From Bacteroides sp. (GTDB lineage Bacteria > Bacteroidota > Bacteroidia > Bacteroidales > Muribaculaceae): DNA of 64,000 nucleotides. The translations under genes and the position numbers were made by a program. Below the pieces are notes generated by a model. That model was not told the origin of the DNA and did no database searches. It saw only the letters and a list, made by a program, of their open reading frames with translations. The stretch is from NCBI GenBank assembly GCA_014802325.1, contig JAAVCK010000005.1:176531-240530 (forward strand). Direction: 5' to 3'. Of this stretch, positions 18,049 to 25,781 are shown piece by piece (positions within the stretch are counted from its first letter, which is position 1; each line of letters opens with the position of its first letter).

Positions 18049-19640
18049 CGCACTATGCGCTCCACATTATTAAGACGTATCTCTGTCTCGGTGGCAAGAC
18101 GGTCGACATTGCTAATGGCCGAAGAGAGCATTTCCACATCGAGCGCCGACACAAATATGTTGGCTGCGGTAAGAGCTGACAGTTGCTTCTTGCGTGCGGT
18201 CCACGCTTTAAGTATCGAGTTAAAATTTCGGCGCAGAGTGCCCGCTTCCTTACGGCACGACAATCCCGGCGTGGCATCGGACGGGTTGCCGCCCGACTGA
18301 CCTTTGCGTATCAGGGCGTAGGGTATGGAATTGACCACCACACCACCGTTGCACTTGAGAAGTTTCACCCTGCGCGGACGTCCCGTATTAGAGGGCAGAC
18401 TGAACACCGTGTTGCTCTTTTCGATCTGAATCACCTGCATGCGGAGCGAATGGTCATTGAACACTATGCCATCGGTCTCATCTATCAGGCTGAGTTTATT
18501 ATAGTCCCAGCGGGGTATCAGCGCAGTGCCGTCGGTAAACCCGTCGACGGCGAAATATGAGTTATAAAACTCCTTGAAATCAGACTCGGAAATGAATTGC
18601 GCAGTCTGTTTTCTCGCTCCGTCGGCAGGTGTCACCAACTCCCGCAACCGCTCACCAATGGATTGGAGAGAATCCATCGTGTCATGCCACAGCGACGACG
18701 TCACACAGCGATTGATCTCTTCGCGTGCGTCAGGCGAATTCCACAGGCAATGGATCAGGAGCAGCAGGTCGGAAAGATCCATCTCCTTTCGGCCATTGAG
18801 AAATGCGGAAGCCTGCATGAGCCTGAAAATTTTCTTCCATCGGCGGTCAGAGACATAGTAGTCAGCGCCGTCGTGTTGCTCGTCGTCTCTTCGGCTACGA
18901 TCCATGAGCGAGCGCCGCAACCATTTCAGCGCGGCAATTATATCAGGGGGTGACGTCACCTCCCGAGCGCCCCGACACCAAGACTCATACAGCGGAGCGG
19001 TGATGGCTATGTCATCATCTATTTCAGTATCGGGCAGTTCGGGAGCGAGAAGCATCTTCTCAAAATTGTCGTCGCTCTCTATGCAATTTGACACCATCCG
19101 CACCAGAAAGCGGTCCCACAGCGCCTCAAGTCCCTCATTCTTCGCCGGGAGTTCGTTGCTGGCCGCTATGAGCACTTTCATGGGCAGGCGCATGGTGACG
19201 GTGCCGTTGTGATACAGATGCTCGTTGATAGCAGTAAGAAGAGTGTTCTGTATCGAAGGACCGGCTTTCCATATCTCGTCGAGAAACACTACATCGGCAG
19301 TAGGCAGATAGCCGTCGGTCAGACGCTCGTAACTGTCGCTTTCTTTCAGGCGCATGATCGATACCGGACCGAAAATTTCGTCGGGTGTGCTGAAGCGCGA
19401 CATCAGATACTCAAACGATCGAGCGCCTTTGAGCACACCTTTCAGCCGCCGGGCCACCAGGCTTTTCGCCGTTCCGGGAGGACCGAGAAGGAAAATATTC
19501 TCCCCGGCTACGGCACACAACAGCGCCATGGCTGCAAGCTGGTCTTTTTCATAGACCGACTCGGTCATCCACGCCACTATACGGCGCACATGACCGGACA
19601 CAGGTAGAAACTTATCGGGAGATGCGGAGGTGGTAGTCAT
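18045..19640 (-). CDS. RavA-like MoxR family AAA ATPase
   Basis: This 531-residue AAA+ ATPase has Walker A LLGPPGTAKSL, Walker B DVVFLDEIWKA and sensor-1 LIAASNELPAKNEGLEALWDRF, in the order typical of MoxR proteins. The C-terminal 200 residues are an unassigned accessory region analogous to the RavA LARA/triple-helical part. It is probably a hexameric remodeler acting with the VWA protein encoded immediately downstream. A candidate promoter lies 30 bases upstream of its ATG. Confidence 0.85.
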   Translation of the reverse strand: MTTTSASPDKFLPVSGHVRRIVAWMTESVYEKDQLAAMALLCAVAGENIFLLGPPGTAKSLVARRLKGVLKGARSFEYLMSRFSTPDEIFGPVSIMRLKESDSYERLTDGYLPTADVVFLDEIWKAGPSIQNTLLTAINEHLYHNGTVTMRLPMKVLIAASNELPAKNEGLEALWDRFLVRMVSNCIESDDNFEKMLLAPELPDTEIDDDIAITAPLYESWCRGAREVTSPPDIIAALKWLRRSLMDRSRRDDEQHDGADYYVSDRRWKKIFRLMQASAFLNGRKEMDLSDLLLLIHCLWNSPDAREEINRCVTSSLWHDTMDSLQSIGERLRELVTPADGARKQTAQFISESDFKEFYNSYFAVDGFTDGTALIPRWDYNKLSLIDETDGIVFNDHSLRMQVIQIEKSNTVFSLPSNTGRPRRVKLLKCNGGVVVNSIPYALIRKGQSGGNPSDATPGLSCRKEAGTLRRNFNSILKAWTARKKQLSALTAANIFVSALDVEMLSSAISNVDRLATETEIRLNNVERIVR

Positions 19641-19669
19641 AGCGGTTTATGCAATTTTATTCTTTACCG

Positions 19670-19677
19670 CAAAAGTA
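19670..19677 (-). promoter_or_regulatory. Candidate -7 element for the ravA-viaA-like operon
   Basis: On the minus strand the sequence reads TACTTTTG, matching TAnnTTTG. The -33 element is poor: TTG at 19692-19694, a 14-base spacer. Confidence 0.5.
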
Positions 19678-19737
19678 CCACTGCGTGCAGCCAATGGCGC
19701 GCACGCCACTGTTAATTATTCTTAACGGCAGAAACTA

Positions 19738-20190
19738 CTATTTCTGAAACAGTCGGGCCATATCGCGCTTGTCTTCACGCTCGCGTATGCTCTGACGTTT
19801 GTCATATTCCTTTTTACCTCTGGCCAGACCTATCACCACCTTGGCCAGACCTCGATCGTTGATAAAAAGTCGGAGTGGTACGATGGTGTAACCTGCTTCC
19901 TTGCCGTTCTTTTCAAGTCGGGAAATTTCCTTACGGGTAAGCAACAGCTTACGGTCGCGACGCGCAGCGTGATTGTTGTAAGTACCGTAGGAATATTCGG
20001 CTACGTACATGTTTTTGAGCCACACTTCTCCACGATCCATGTAGCAGAAGGTGTCGACGAGCGATGCCTTGCCCAGACGGATAGATTTTATCTCCGTACC
20101 CGTCAGCACTATTCCGGCCGTAAAGGTCTCGGAAATGGCAAAGTCAAATGTAGCTCTTTTATTCTTTATATTTACTTCCTTGAAATTCAT
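19738..20190 (-). CDS. smpB: SsrA-binding protein
   Basis: SmpB binds tmRNA and brings it to stalled ribosomes for trans-translation. The 150-residue length is standard. Core signatures are present: [54 protein letters not shown], and the Lys/Arg-rich tail beginning [12 protein letters not shown]. The start overlaps the upstream Yip1-like gene stop by 4 bases. The tmRNA gene itself was not recognised in this window. Confidence 0.97.
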   Translation of the reverse strand: MNFKEVNIKNKRATFDFAISETFTAGIVLTGTEIKSIRLGKASLVDTFCYMDRGEVWLKNMYVAEYSYGTYNNHAARRDRKLLLTRKEISRLEKNGKEAGYTIVPLRLFINDRGLAKVVIGLARGKKEYDKRQSIREREDKRDMARLFQK

Positions 20191-20735
20191 TTTATTATCA
20201 GAGAGAATAGAAAATAGATAAGATAAGGCGGCAGGAGCACCCCGAGCACGGCAAGAAGCATGAAGTGTCCGGTACGCTCGGCCTTTACATTAAGATACAA
20301 CGCTCCCTTCCACTGTATGATAGCTACATATATGGGCATGAACATGCCGAAGGTCTCAAGAAAAGGAAAGCAGTTGAGTATCAAAGCTATCAGCGTGAGC
20401 AATCCTATAGTATAGAGAGCGAATGTGCGGCAACGGTTTTCGTCAAGCGGCTCGTTGAGCGAAGGTCCGAGAAACATCACCAGCACAAATGTGCCGATAA
20501 AATACGAGGGGAAAAACATACTGAATGTGGCAATGCTCTCTATCACGAGCTTGATCATCGATACATCAGAGTGATATACCGGAGCCATAAACACACTCAG
20601 TGCTGTAAGCACTATCAGAGGAAACAGGCCGCGCATGGCCGGAATGCGCGCCGGCACATTCTCTTTAGCCACATCCTCCCAGCCATGGGCAGGATGGAGT
20701 ATAAGCTGAAACAGATTCTTAAAGAAAATTTTCAT
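20187..20735 (-). CDS. Yip1-like multi-span membrane protein
   Basis: The 182-residue protein has four to five hydrophobic segments (about 34-52, 63-88, 105-125, 128-142, 157-180) and opens with [22 protein letters not shown], the amphipathic start found in bacterial Yip1-family proteins. The stop overlaps the smpB start, so the two are coupled. Function is not known. Confidence 0.65.
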   Translation of the reverse strand: MKIFFKNLFQLILHPAHGWEDVAKENVPARIPAMRGLFPLIVLTALSVFMAPVYHSDVSMIKLVIESIATFSMFFPSYFIGTFVLVMFLGPSLNEPLDENRCRTFALYTIGLLTLIALILNCFPFLETFGMFMPIYVAIIQWKGALYLNVKAERTGHFMLLAVLGVLLPPYLIYFLFSLIIK

Positions 20736-21045
20736 ATATCGCTAAAACACAGCTATCAGTCTCGCTACAAAATTAATAATTATTTCCGCCACAGCCAAAA
20801 AAACTTGAATGCACCACTAAATCATACCCGGGATAAAAAAATTACGTAAGGATTTGTGTTAAAATTTTAAAGATTTGTAACGTGTTTTGCAATTTTTATA
20901 TATCTTTGCAAAAGTTTTCGGGAAATATCGCATCTTCCTGCGAACCGACTGTTTTTAATACGGTACATTCATATTCTGAATTATCACATAAGAAAGTTCT
21001 CCTGTCAATAAACAAATAATTATAACTCCAAATTTTCATCTAACA
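20736..21045. other. Intergenic region between divergent genes
   Basis: This 310-base AT-rich region separates the minus-strand Yip1-like/smpB genes from the lipoprotein gene. It holds the promoter described separately and a leader of roughly 130 bases. Nothing else was recognised. Confidence 0.6.
20874..20908 (+). promoter_or_regulatory. Candidate promoter of the LRR lipoprotein gene
   Basis: TTTG (20874-20877), 23 bases, then TATCTTTG (20901-20908), a good -7 element. A second TTTG at 20886-20889 is too close. The implied 5' leader is about 130 bases. Confidence 0.5.
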
Positions 21046-21795
21046 ATGAAGAAACTTCAATTACGAGTATTTCAGGCATTTATCATGGTAATGCTTGCCG
21101 TAGGTTCGCTTGCATTGACCTCTTGCAGCGATGATGATGACGATGCACCCGAAACTGTGACTGTAGACGGTATATCTTACATCCTCAATTCCGACAACAC
21201 CTGCACCGTGACCACCGGTAACTATATCGGTGCCGTAAACATTCCCGGTGCCATCGAATCAGGCGACCGCCGCTATCAGGTCACCAAGATCGGCGCAAAA
21301 GCATTCATGTCTTGCACCGAGCTGACTGCCGTCAACATACCTAACACCGTGCTCCGCATCGACGTTCACGCATTCGACGGTTGCTCTAACCTCACTTCGG
21401 TTACTCTCCCCGCCAACCTTCTTCACGTAGGCAACTATGCATTCAACGGATGCTCGCTCTCTGAAATTGTAATTCCCAACGCTGTAACCGTAATCGGCGC
21501 ATATGCTTATCAGGGCAATCCAGCCACTACTCTTCAGATCGGCGAAAGCGTAAATCTCATCAACTGGTGCGCATTCAGAGGCTGCCCCATCACTTCCATC
21601 AAGTGCTACGCTACTGATGCGCCCAAACTTGATTACTACCCCGCTACTGATGAATGGCCTTTCACTGCAACCACACTATCTGAGGGAATCTTAGATATCG
21701 TTCCCCGCCTTACTGATCGTGAGGCTGCCAATTATGCCTCCGGCGACGGATGGTCATTCTTCTATGAAAACGGTAATATGATTTTTGTAATGTAA
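21046..21795 (+). CDS. BspA-type leucine-rich-repeat lipoprotein
   Basis: The 249-residue protein carries a lipoprotein signal with the lipobox LTSC (Cys27), followed by SDDDDD, a typical Bacteroidota surface-lipoprotein tether. Residues about 85-200 contain LRR_5-type repeats such as IGAKAFMSCTELTAVNIPNTV, IDVHAFDGCSNLTSVTLPANL and VGNYAFNGCSLSEIVIPNAV. These BspA-like repeats usually mediate surface adhesion or recognition. It is a single gene with its own promoter and terminator. Confidence 0.85.
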   Translation: MKKLQLRVFQAFIMVMLAVGSLALTSCSDDDDDAPETVTVDGISYILNSDNTCTVTTGNYIGAVNIPGAIESGDRRYQVTKIGAKAFMSCTELTAVNIPNTVLRIDVHAFDGCSNLTSVTLPANLLHVGNYAFNGCSLSEIVIPNAVTVIGAYAYQGNPATTLQIGESVNLINWCAFRGCPITSIKCYATDAPKLDYYPATDEWPFTATTLSEGILDIVPRLTDREAANYASGDGWSFFYENGNMIFVM

Positions 21796-21819
21796 GGATT
21801 TCATCCATAACCATCATAC

Positions 21820-21857
21820 TATCGCCGCACCTTTCGAGGTTGCGGCGATATTTTTTG
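21820..21857 (+). terminator. Terminator of the LRR lipoprotein gene
   Basis: TATCGCCGCA (21820-21829) pairs perfectly with TGCGGCGATA (21841-21850), followed by a T tract (21851-21856). Confidence 0.85.
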
Positions 21858-21884
21858 TCAATACACGGATTTTTATTAATTTTG
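21854..21884 (+). promoter_or_regulatory. Promoter of gldE-gldD-PPTase operon
   Basis: TTTG (21854-21857), 19 bases, TAATTTTG (21877-21884). The -33 element is the end of the preceding terminator's T tract. Confidence 0.7.
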
Positions 21885-21937
21885 CACCGATAATGCCCCG
21901 CCGCTCGGGGTGATTGTTTTACTAATATCCACTGACT

Positions 21938-23308
21938 TTGGACCCGGATCCTTTACCGACTGCCGCGCCATGCGGCTTGATACTCAACCTCATAAACCTT
22001 TCAGTCACCTCCTTTGGCGGAAGCGAGATCACAGCGCTCCTGCTTGCAGGTATATGTTTGCTCATATCGGGATTTATCTCCGGCAGCGAGATTGCATTTT
22101 TCTCTCTGTCAACGGAGCAATGCGAAGAACTTGAAGAGTCTGACAGCGGACGCAAAACCCTCGGACTCATAGGCAATCCCGAGCGACTGCTCGCTACCAT
22201 ACTCATAGCCAACAATCTGGTAAATGTCACGATTGTAGTGCTGTGTAATTTTGCTCTCGGTCCGATATTCGACGGCATGTCGGAGGTGTTGAGTTTCATA
22301 TTGCAGACTGTACTTCTTACGTTTCTCATCCTTCTTTTCGGTGAGATACTCCCAAAACTTTACGCCAACTCCAATAATCTGTCGTGGGCGCGCATGGCCA
22401 CCCCGGCACTGAGGTTGCTGAGCAAACTGTTCTACCCGCTGTCGTCGATACTCGTGGGCAGCTCCGTGATAGTCAATAAAGTAGTACAGAAGCAAGCGTC
22501 TACAGTCACAGCCGACGACCTTTCGCAGGCATTGGAAATAGCGCAGGTATCGTCTGGCGACAATAAAGAGATGCTCGAAGGTATCCTGAAGTTCGGCGAC
22601 ACCACCGCATCGGAAGTAATGACTCCGCGCGTAGACGTGACAGGTCTCGAAATCGACCTGACGTTTGAGCAGGTAATGAAAGTGGTCATCGACACCGGAT
22701 TTGCCCGTCTGCCGGTATTTGACACTTCGATGGACGATATTCGCGGTGTGCTTTATGCCCGCGACCTGCTACCATATATCGAGAAACGTCCGGCCGACTT
22801 CAAGTGGCAGTCGCTCATGCGTGAGCCCTATTACGTACCGGAATCAAGAATGATCGACGACCTTCTTGAAGATTTCCGTAAGCGCCGCGTGCACCTTGCC
22901 ATAGTGATTGACGAATATGGAGGCACTCAAGGTATAGTGTCGCTCGAAGACGTGCTTGAAGAAATCGTGGGCGACATCAACGACGAGTATGACGATGAAG
23001 AACAGAATTACCGCCGTCTGCCCGACAACACATTCATATTCGACGGCAAAACACTTCTGAATGACTTCCTGCGTATCACCGAGCAGGATGAAGAGGAGTA
23101 TGCAGCCGTGACTGAAGACTGCGAGACTCTTGCCGGCATGCTGCTCGCTATCAAGGGCGACTTCCCCAAGGAAAAAGAGTCAATCGTATATGGTCGCTGC
23201 CGCTTCCTGGTACTGTCGATCGAAAATCACCGCATAGCCAATGTGCGCGTAAAGGTTATGCCCGAAGTGCAGACAGATCAGTCTCGCCCTGCTCATGAAG
23301 ATAAGTAA
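21938..23308 (+). CDS. gldE: GldE-like CNNM/CorC family membrane protein (TTG start)
   Basis: The 456-residue protein has a DUF21/CNNM membrane domain (about residues 20-200, with GFISGSEIAFFSLS), paired CBS domains (about 215-340, with EVMTPRVDVTGLEI and LVDDL-like segments), and a C-terminal CorC/HlyC domain (from about 355). That is the layout of GldE, a Bacteroidota protein linked to gliding and type IX secretion. An upstream stop at 21923 leaves no ATG before the membrane domain. TTG at 21938 is the best start and gives the N-terminus MDPDPL, as I recall it from homologues. gldD overlaps its 3' end. Confidence 0.85.
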   Translation: MDPDPLPTAAPCGLILNLINLSVTSFGGSEITALLLAGICLLISGFISGSEIAFFSLSTEQCEELEESDSGRKTLGLIGNPERLLATILIANNLVNVTIVVLCNFALGPIFDGMSEVLSFILQTVLLTFLILLFGEILPKLYANSNNLSWARMATPALRLLSKLFYPLSSILVGSSVIVNKVVQKQASTVTADDLSQALEIAQVSSGDNKEMLEGILKFGDTTASEVMTPRVDVTGLEIDLTFEQVMKVVIDTGFARLPVFDTSMDDIRGVLYARDLLPYIEKRPADFKWQSLMREPYYVPESRMIDDLLEDFRKRRVHLAIVIDEYGGTQGIVSLEDVLEEIVGDINDEYDDEEQNYRRLPDNTFIFDGKTLLNDFLRITEQDEEEYAAVTEDCETLAGMLLAIKGDFPKEKESIVYGRCRFLVLSIENHRIANVRVKVMPEVQTDQSRPAHEDK

Positions 23309-23864
23309 ATTAATCATTTTTGCCGCTCTGGCTGCAACAGGCTGCTCTGGTGGAAGCAAGCACGACTCCACACCCAGGCCACGTGCATACCACCGCATCG
23401 AAATCCCCGCGGCTCACTACGATACTCTCCGCCTGAGCAGTGGCGTCAATATCGTGACCAACTCTGCGGCCTTAACACGCGAGAAGCGACCCGACGGTCC
23501 GTCGGAATGGATCGACATTGTGTATCCTACCCTCGGCGACGCCACCATATATTGCAGCGTGACGCCCGTCACTCCGGCCACTGTAGCCTCGATAATCGAC
23601 AACCGCCTCGAACGCATGGCTCTCAATTCTGGCGGATATACGAGCGACCTGATGGAATTTTCCACACCTGCGGGCTACGACTGCCGCATATTGGTCACCG
23701 GCGCGGGTACAGCCACACCTGTTCAGTTCATAGGCGTGTCGGAGAAAAATGTGGTATCGGGCGCACTGATGGTACATGTGGCCGACAGTTTTCAGCCTGA
23801 CTCTCTCGCGCCCGTAGTTGACTGTGTGGCACGCGACGTGGAAACCCTCCTGCGCTCTCTCTGA
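23295..23864 (+). CDS. gldD: GldD-like lipoprotein
   Basis: The 189-residue lipoprotein has a lipobox ending at Cys17 (AATGC). The mature part contains PRPRAYHRIEIP, EWIDIVYP and ATPVQFIGVSE..VSGALMVHVADSFQPDSLAPVVDCVARDVETLL, matching the GldD family. It overlaps gldE by 14 bases. GldD is a periplasm-facing lipoprotein required for gliding in Flavobacterium; in non-motile Bacteroidales its role is uncertain. Confidence 0.88.
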   Translation: MKISKLIIFAALAATGCSGGSKHDSTPRPRAYHRIEIPAAHYDTLRLSSGVNIVTNSAALTREKRPDGPSEWIDIVYPTLGDATIYCSVTPVTPATVASIIDNRLERMALNSGGYTSDLMEFSTPAGYDCRILVTGAGTATPVQFIGVSEKNVVSGALMVHVADSFQPDSLAPVVDCVARDVETLLRSL

Positions 23865-24379
23865 TGAAATTCTTCCGTCGAACTCTACCGACACTCCGGT
23901 CGGGTCAATCGCGCGCTGAGCGCGACCGTGAAGCCACGCTGTATCTTCTCAATGAGATATTCGGCGACGACATCACTTACACGCATCGTCCGTCGGGGGC
24001 GCCGCTACTTTATTGTCACTCCCGAAATCATCTTATATCAGTGTCACATTCAGCCACCACTATAGCCATAGCCGTGGCCGAAGACGAAAAAACTTTAGGC
24101 ATTGACGTGGAGACTTATCGCCCGCAGCTTGAGCGAGTGAAAAGCAAATTCATGTCAGAAGACGAATCTGCCATATTCACCACCCAGCTTGATCTGCTGA
24201 AAGTATGGACCGTAAAGGAAGCCGTATATAAAGCCGCTCTCACTCAGGGACTGCCGCTCAATGAAATCGACTGCACACATATGAGCGAAGGATATGCCAC
24301 GGCTCTCGGCAAGCGATACACCTTAACATTTCCCTTGGTCACTCAGGAAGAAACTATAGCTATAGCCTATATCGCTTAG
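23864..24379 (+). CDS. 4'-phosphopantetheinyl transferase superfamily protein
   Basis: The 171-residue protein carries the Sfp/AcpS magnesium and CoA motifs LGIDVETY and LLKVWTVKEAVYKA. It would transfer the phosphopantetheine arm from CoA to an acyl or peptidyl carrier protein. It is shorter than Sfp and resembles the compact Bacteroidota form. Its ATG overlaps the gldD stop (TGATG), so it is coupled. Whether it serves as the main AcpS or a specialised one cannot be told. Confidence 0.85.
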   Translation: MKFFRRTLPTLRSGQSRAERDREATLYLLNEIFGDDITYTHRPSGAPLLYCHSRNHLISVSHSATTIAIAVAEDEKTLGIDVETYRPQLERVKSKFMSEDESAIFTTQLDLLKVWTVKEAVYKAALTQGLPLNEIDCTHMSEGYATALGKRYTLTFPLVTQEETIAIAYIA

Positions 24380-24385
24380 CCCGGC

Positions 24386-25615
24386 CTACGCTTCCGGCTC
24401 CTCTATATCCGTATAGTTCTGATAGAGGAAATCATTGTAGGGGAAACGGGTTAGATGCACCTCCCGGGCTCGCTCGTAAAGCAACTGCTTCAGTTTATCC
24501 ACACCAGCCCCTGTGCGGGCAGAAATAAACACACAGTCACCGGGCATACGCGACATCCATGACCGCTCAAGTTCTTCAAGCGATACATTCTCACGCTTCA
24601 CCGGTGTAAGGTCGTCCTCATCTTTCGGTGTATACGTAAATGCATCGATCTTATTGAACACCATTATCATGGGCTTCTGCTGATCACCACATATATCGCG
24701 CAGAGTTTTGTCGACCACCTCTATCTGTTCCTCGAAATTGGGATGGGAAATATCCACCACATGCACAAGTATATCAGCCTCACGCACCTCGTCGAGCGTA
24801 GATTTAAACGAGTTGACAAGATGGTGAGGAAGTTTGCGTATAAATCCCACGGTATCGGTGAGCAAAAACGGGAGATTGTCTATTATCACCTTGCGCACCG
24901 TGGTGTCGAGCGTGGCGAAAAGTTTGTTTTCTGCAAACACCTCGCTCTTGCTGAGCACATTCATGAGAGTCGACTTACCGGCATTGGTATATCCCACGAG
25001 CGCCACGCGGGTGAGCTTGCCTCGGTTTTTGCGCTGCACGCTTTTCTGCTTGTCAATATCCTGAAGCTCTTTTTTCAGACGTGAGATCTTATCGAGGATT
25101 ATTCGGCGGTCAGTCTCGATCTGAGTTTCACCGGGACCACGCATACCGATACCGCCTCGCTGACGTTCGAGGTGAGTCCACATTCGGGTCAGTCGGGGCA
25201 ACAGATACTGATATTGGGCCAGTTCCACCTGAGTTTTAGCATTGGCCGTTCGGGCTCGCCGGGCGAAAATATCCAGAATCAGGCTCGTGCGATCAAGAAT
25301 CTTTACTTTCAGTTCGCGCTCTATGTTGACCACCTGCTTTGAAGACAGATCATCGTCGAATATCGCCATACCTATATCATTGTCTTCGATAAAGGCACGT
25401 ATTTCTTCCAGTTTGCCTTTTCCCACATACGTGCGCGGGTTGGGATAGTCGGCTTTCTGCAGGAAAGTCTTTACGGTTTCCGCGCCGGCGGTATCGGCCA
25501 GAAAAGCGAGTTCGTCAAGATACTCGGTAGCCTTGGCCTCATTCTGTGTAGGAGTGATGAGGCCCACGAGCACTGCACGCTCCACCTCGACTTCATTCAA
25601 TATATGGTCAATCAT
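24386..25615 (-). CDS. hflX: Ribosome-associated GTPase HflX
   Basis: The 409-residue GTPase has the HflX N-terminal domain ending in HLERQRGGIGMRGPGETQIE, then the G domain with P-loop ALVGYTNAGKSTLMNVL, G3 DTVGFIRKLPHHLV and G4 NKID. HflX splits stalled or stressed ribosomes and binds the 50S subunit. It converges with the transferase gene (6 bases between stops). Confidence 0.96.
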   Translation of the reverse strand: MIDHILNEVEVERAVLVGLITPTQNEAKATEYLDELAFLADTAGAETVKTFLQKADYPNPRTYVGKGKLEEIRAFIEDNDIGMAIFDDDLSSKQVVNIERELKVKILDRTSLILDIFARRARTANAKTQVELAQYQYLLPRLTRMWTHLERQRGGIGMRGPGETQIETDRRIILDKISRLKKELQDIDKQKSVQRKNRGKLTRVALVGYTNAGKSTLMNVLSKSEVFAENKLFATLDTTVRKVIIDNLPFLLTDTVGFIRKLPHHLVNSFKSTLDEVREADILVHVVDISHPNFEEQIEVVDKTLRDICGDQQKPMIMVFNKIDAFTYTPKDEDDLTPVKRENVSLEELERSWMSRMPGDCVFISARTGAGVDKLKQLLYERAREVHLTRFPYNDFLYQNYTDIEEPEA

Positions 25616-25644
25616 GATTATAATTTTTATAGTTAAAACGCTAT

Positions 25645-25680
25645 GGCCGGGTGTGAATGTTCACCACTGTGCACCCGGCC
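25645..25680 (-). other. Hairpin in the hflX upstream region
   Basis: GGCCGGGTG (25645-25653) pairs perfectly with CACCCGGCC (25672-25680), and the inner palindrome GTGAATGTTCAC (25653-25664) overlaps one arm. It lies at or just after the predicted hflX transcription start. It may be a leader structure or a terminator for read-through from the isomerase gene. Confidence 0.45.
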
Positions 25681-25683
25681 CTG

Positions 25684-25716
25684 CAAAATTACAACAAAAA
25701 TCCGAACTAACAGCAA
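25684..25716 (-). promoter_or_regulatory. Candidate promoter of hflX
   Basis: On the minus strand: TTG (25714-25716), a 22-base spacer, then TAATTTTG (25684-25691). Confidence 0.5.
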
Positions 25717-25747
25717 GGGCGGCCCTGCTTACGCTGACCGCCCTTGC
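25713..25747 (-). terminator. Hairpin after the SurA/PpiD-like gene
   Basis: GCAAGGGCGG (25713-25722) pairs perfectly with CCGCCCTTGC (25738-25747), 35 bases beyond the stop of the isomerase gene. There is no strong T tract on the minus strand. Confidence 0.55.
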
Positions 25748-25781
25748 ATATATATAAGGTAATCGGGAAATATCTGACTGA

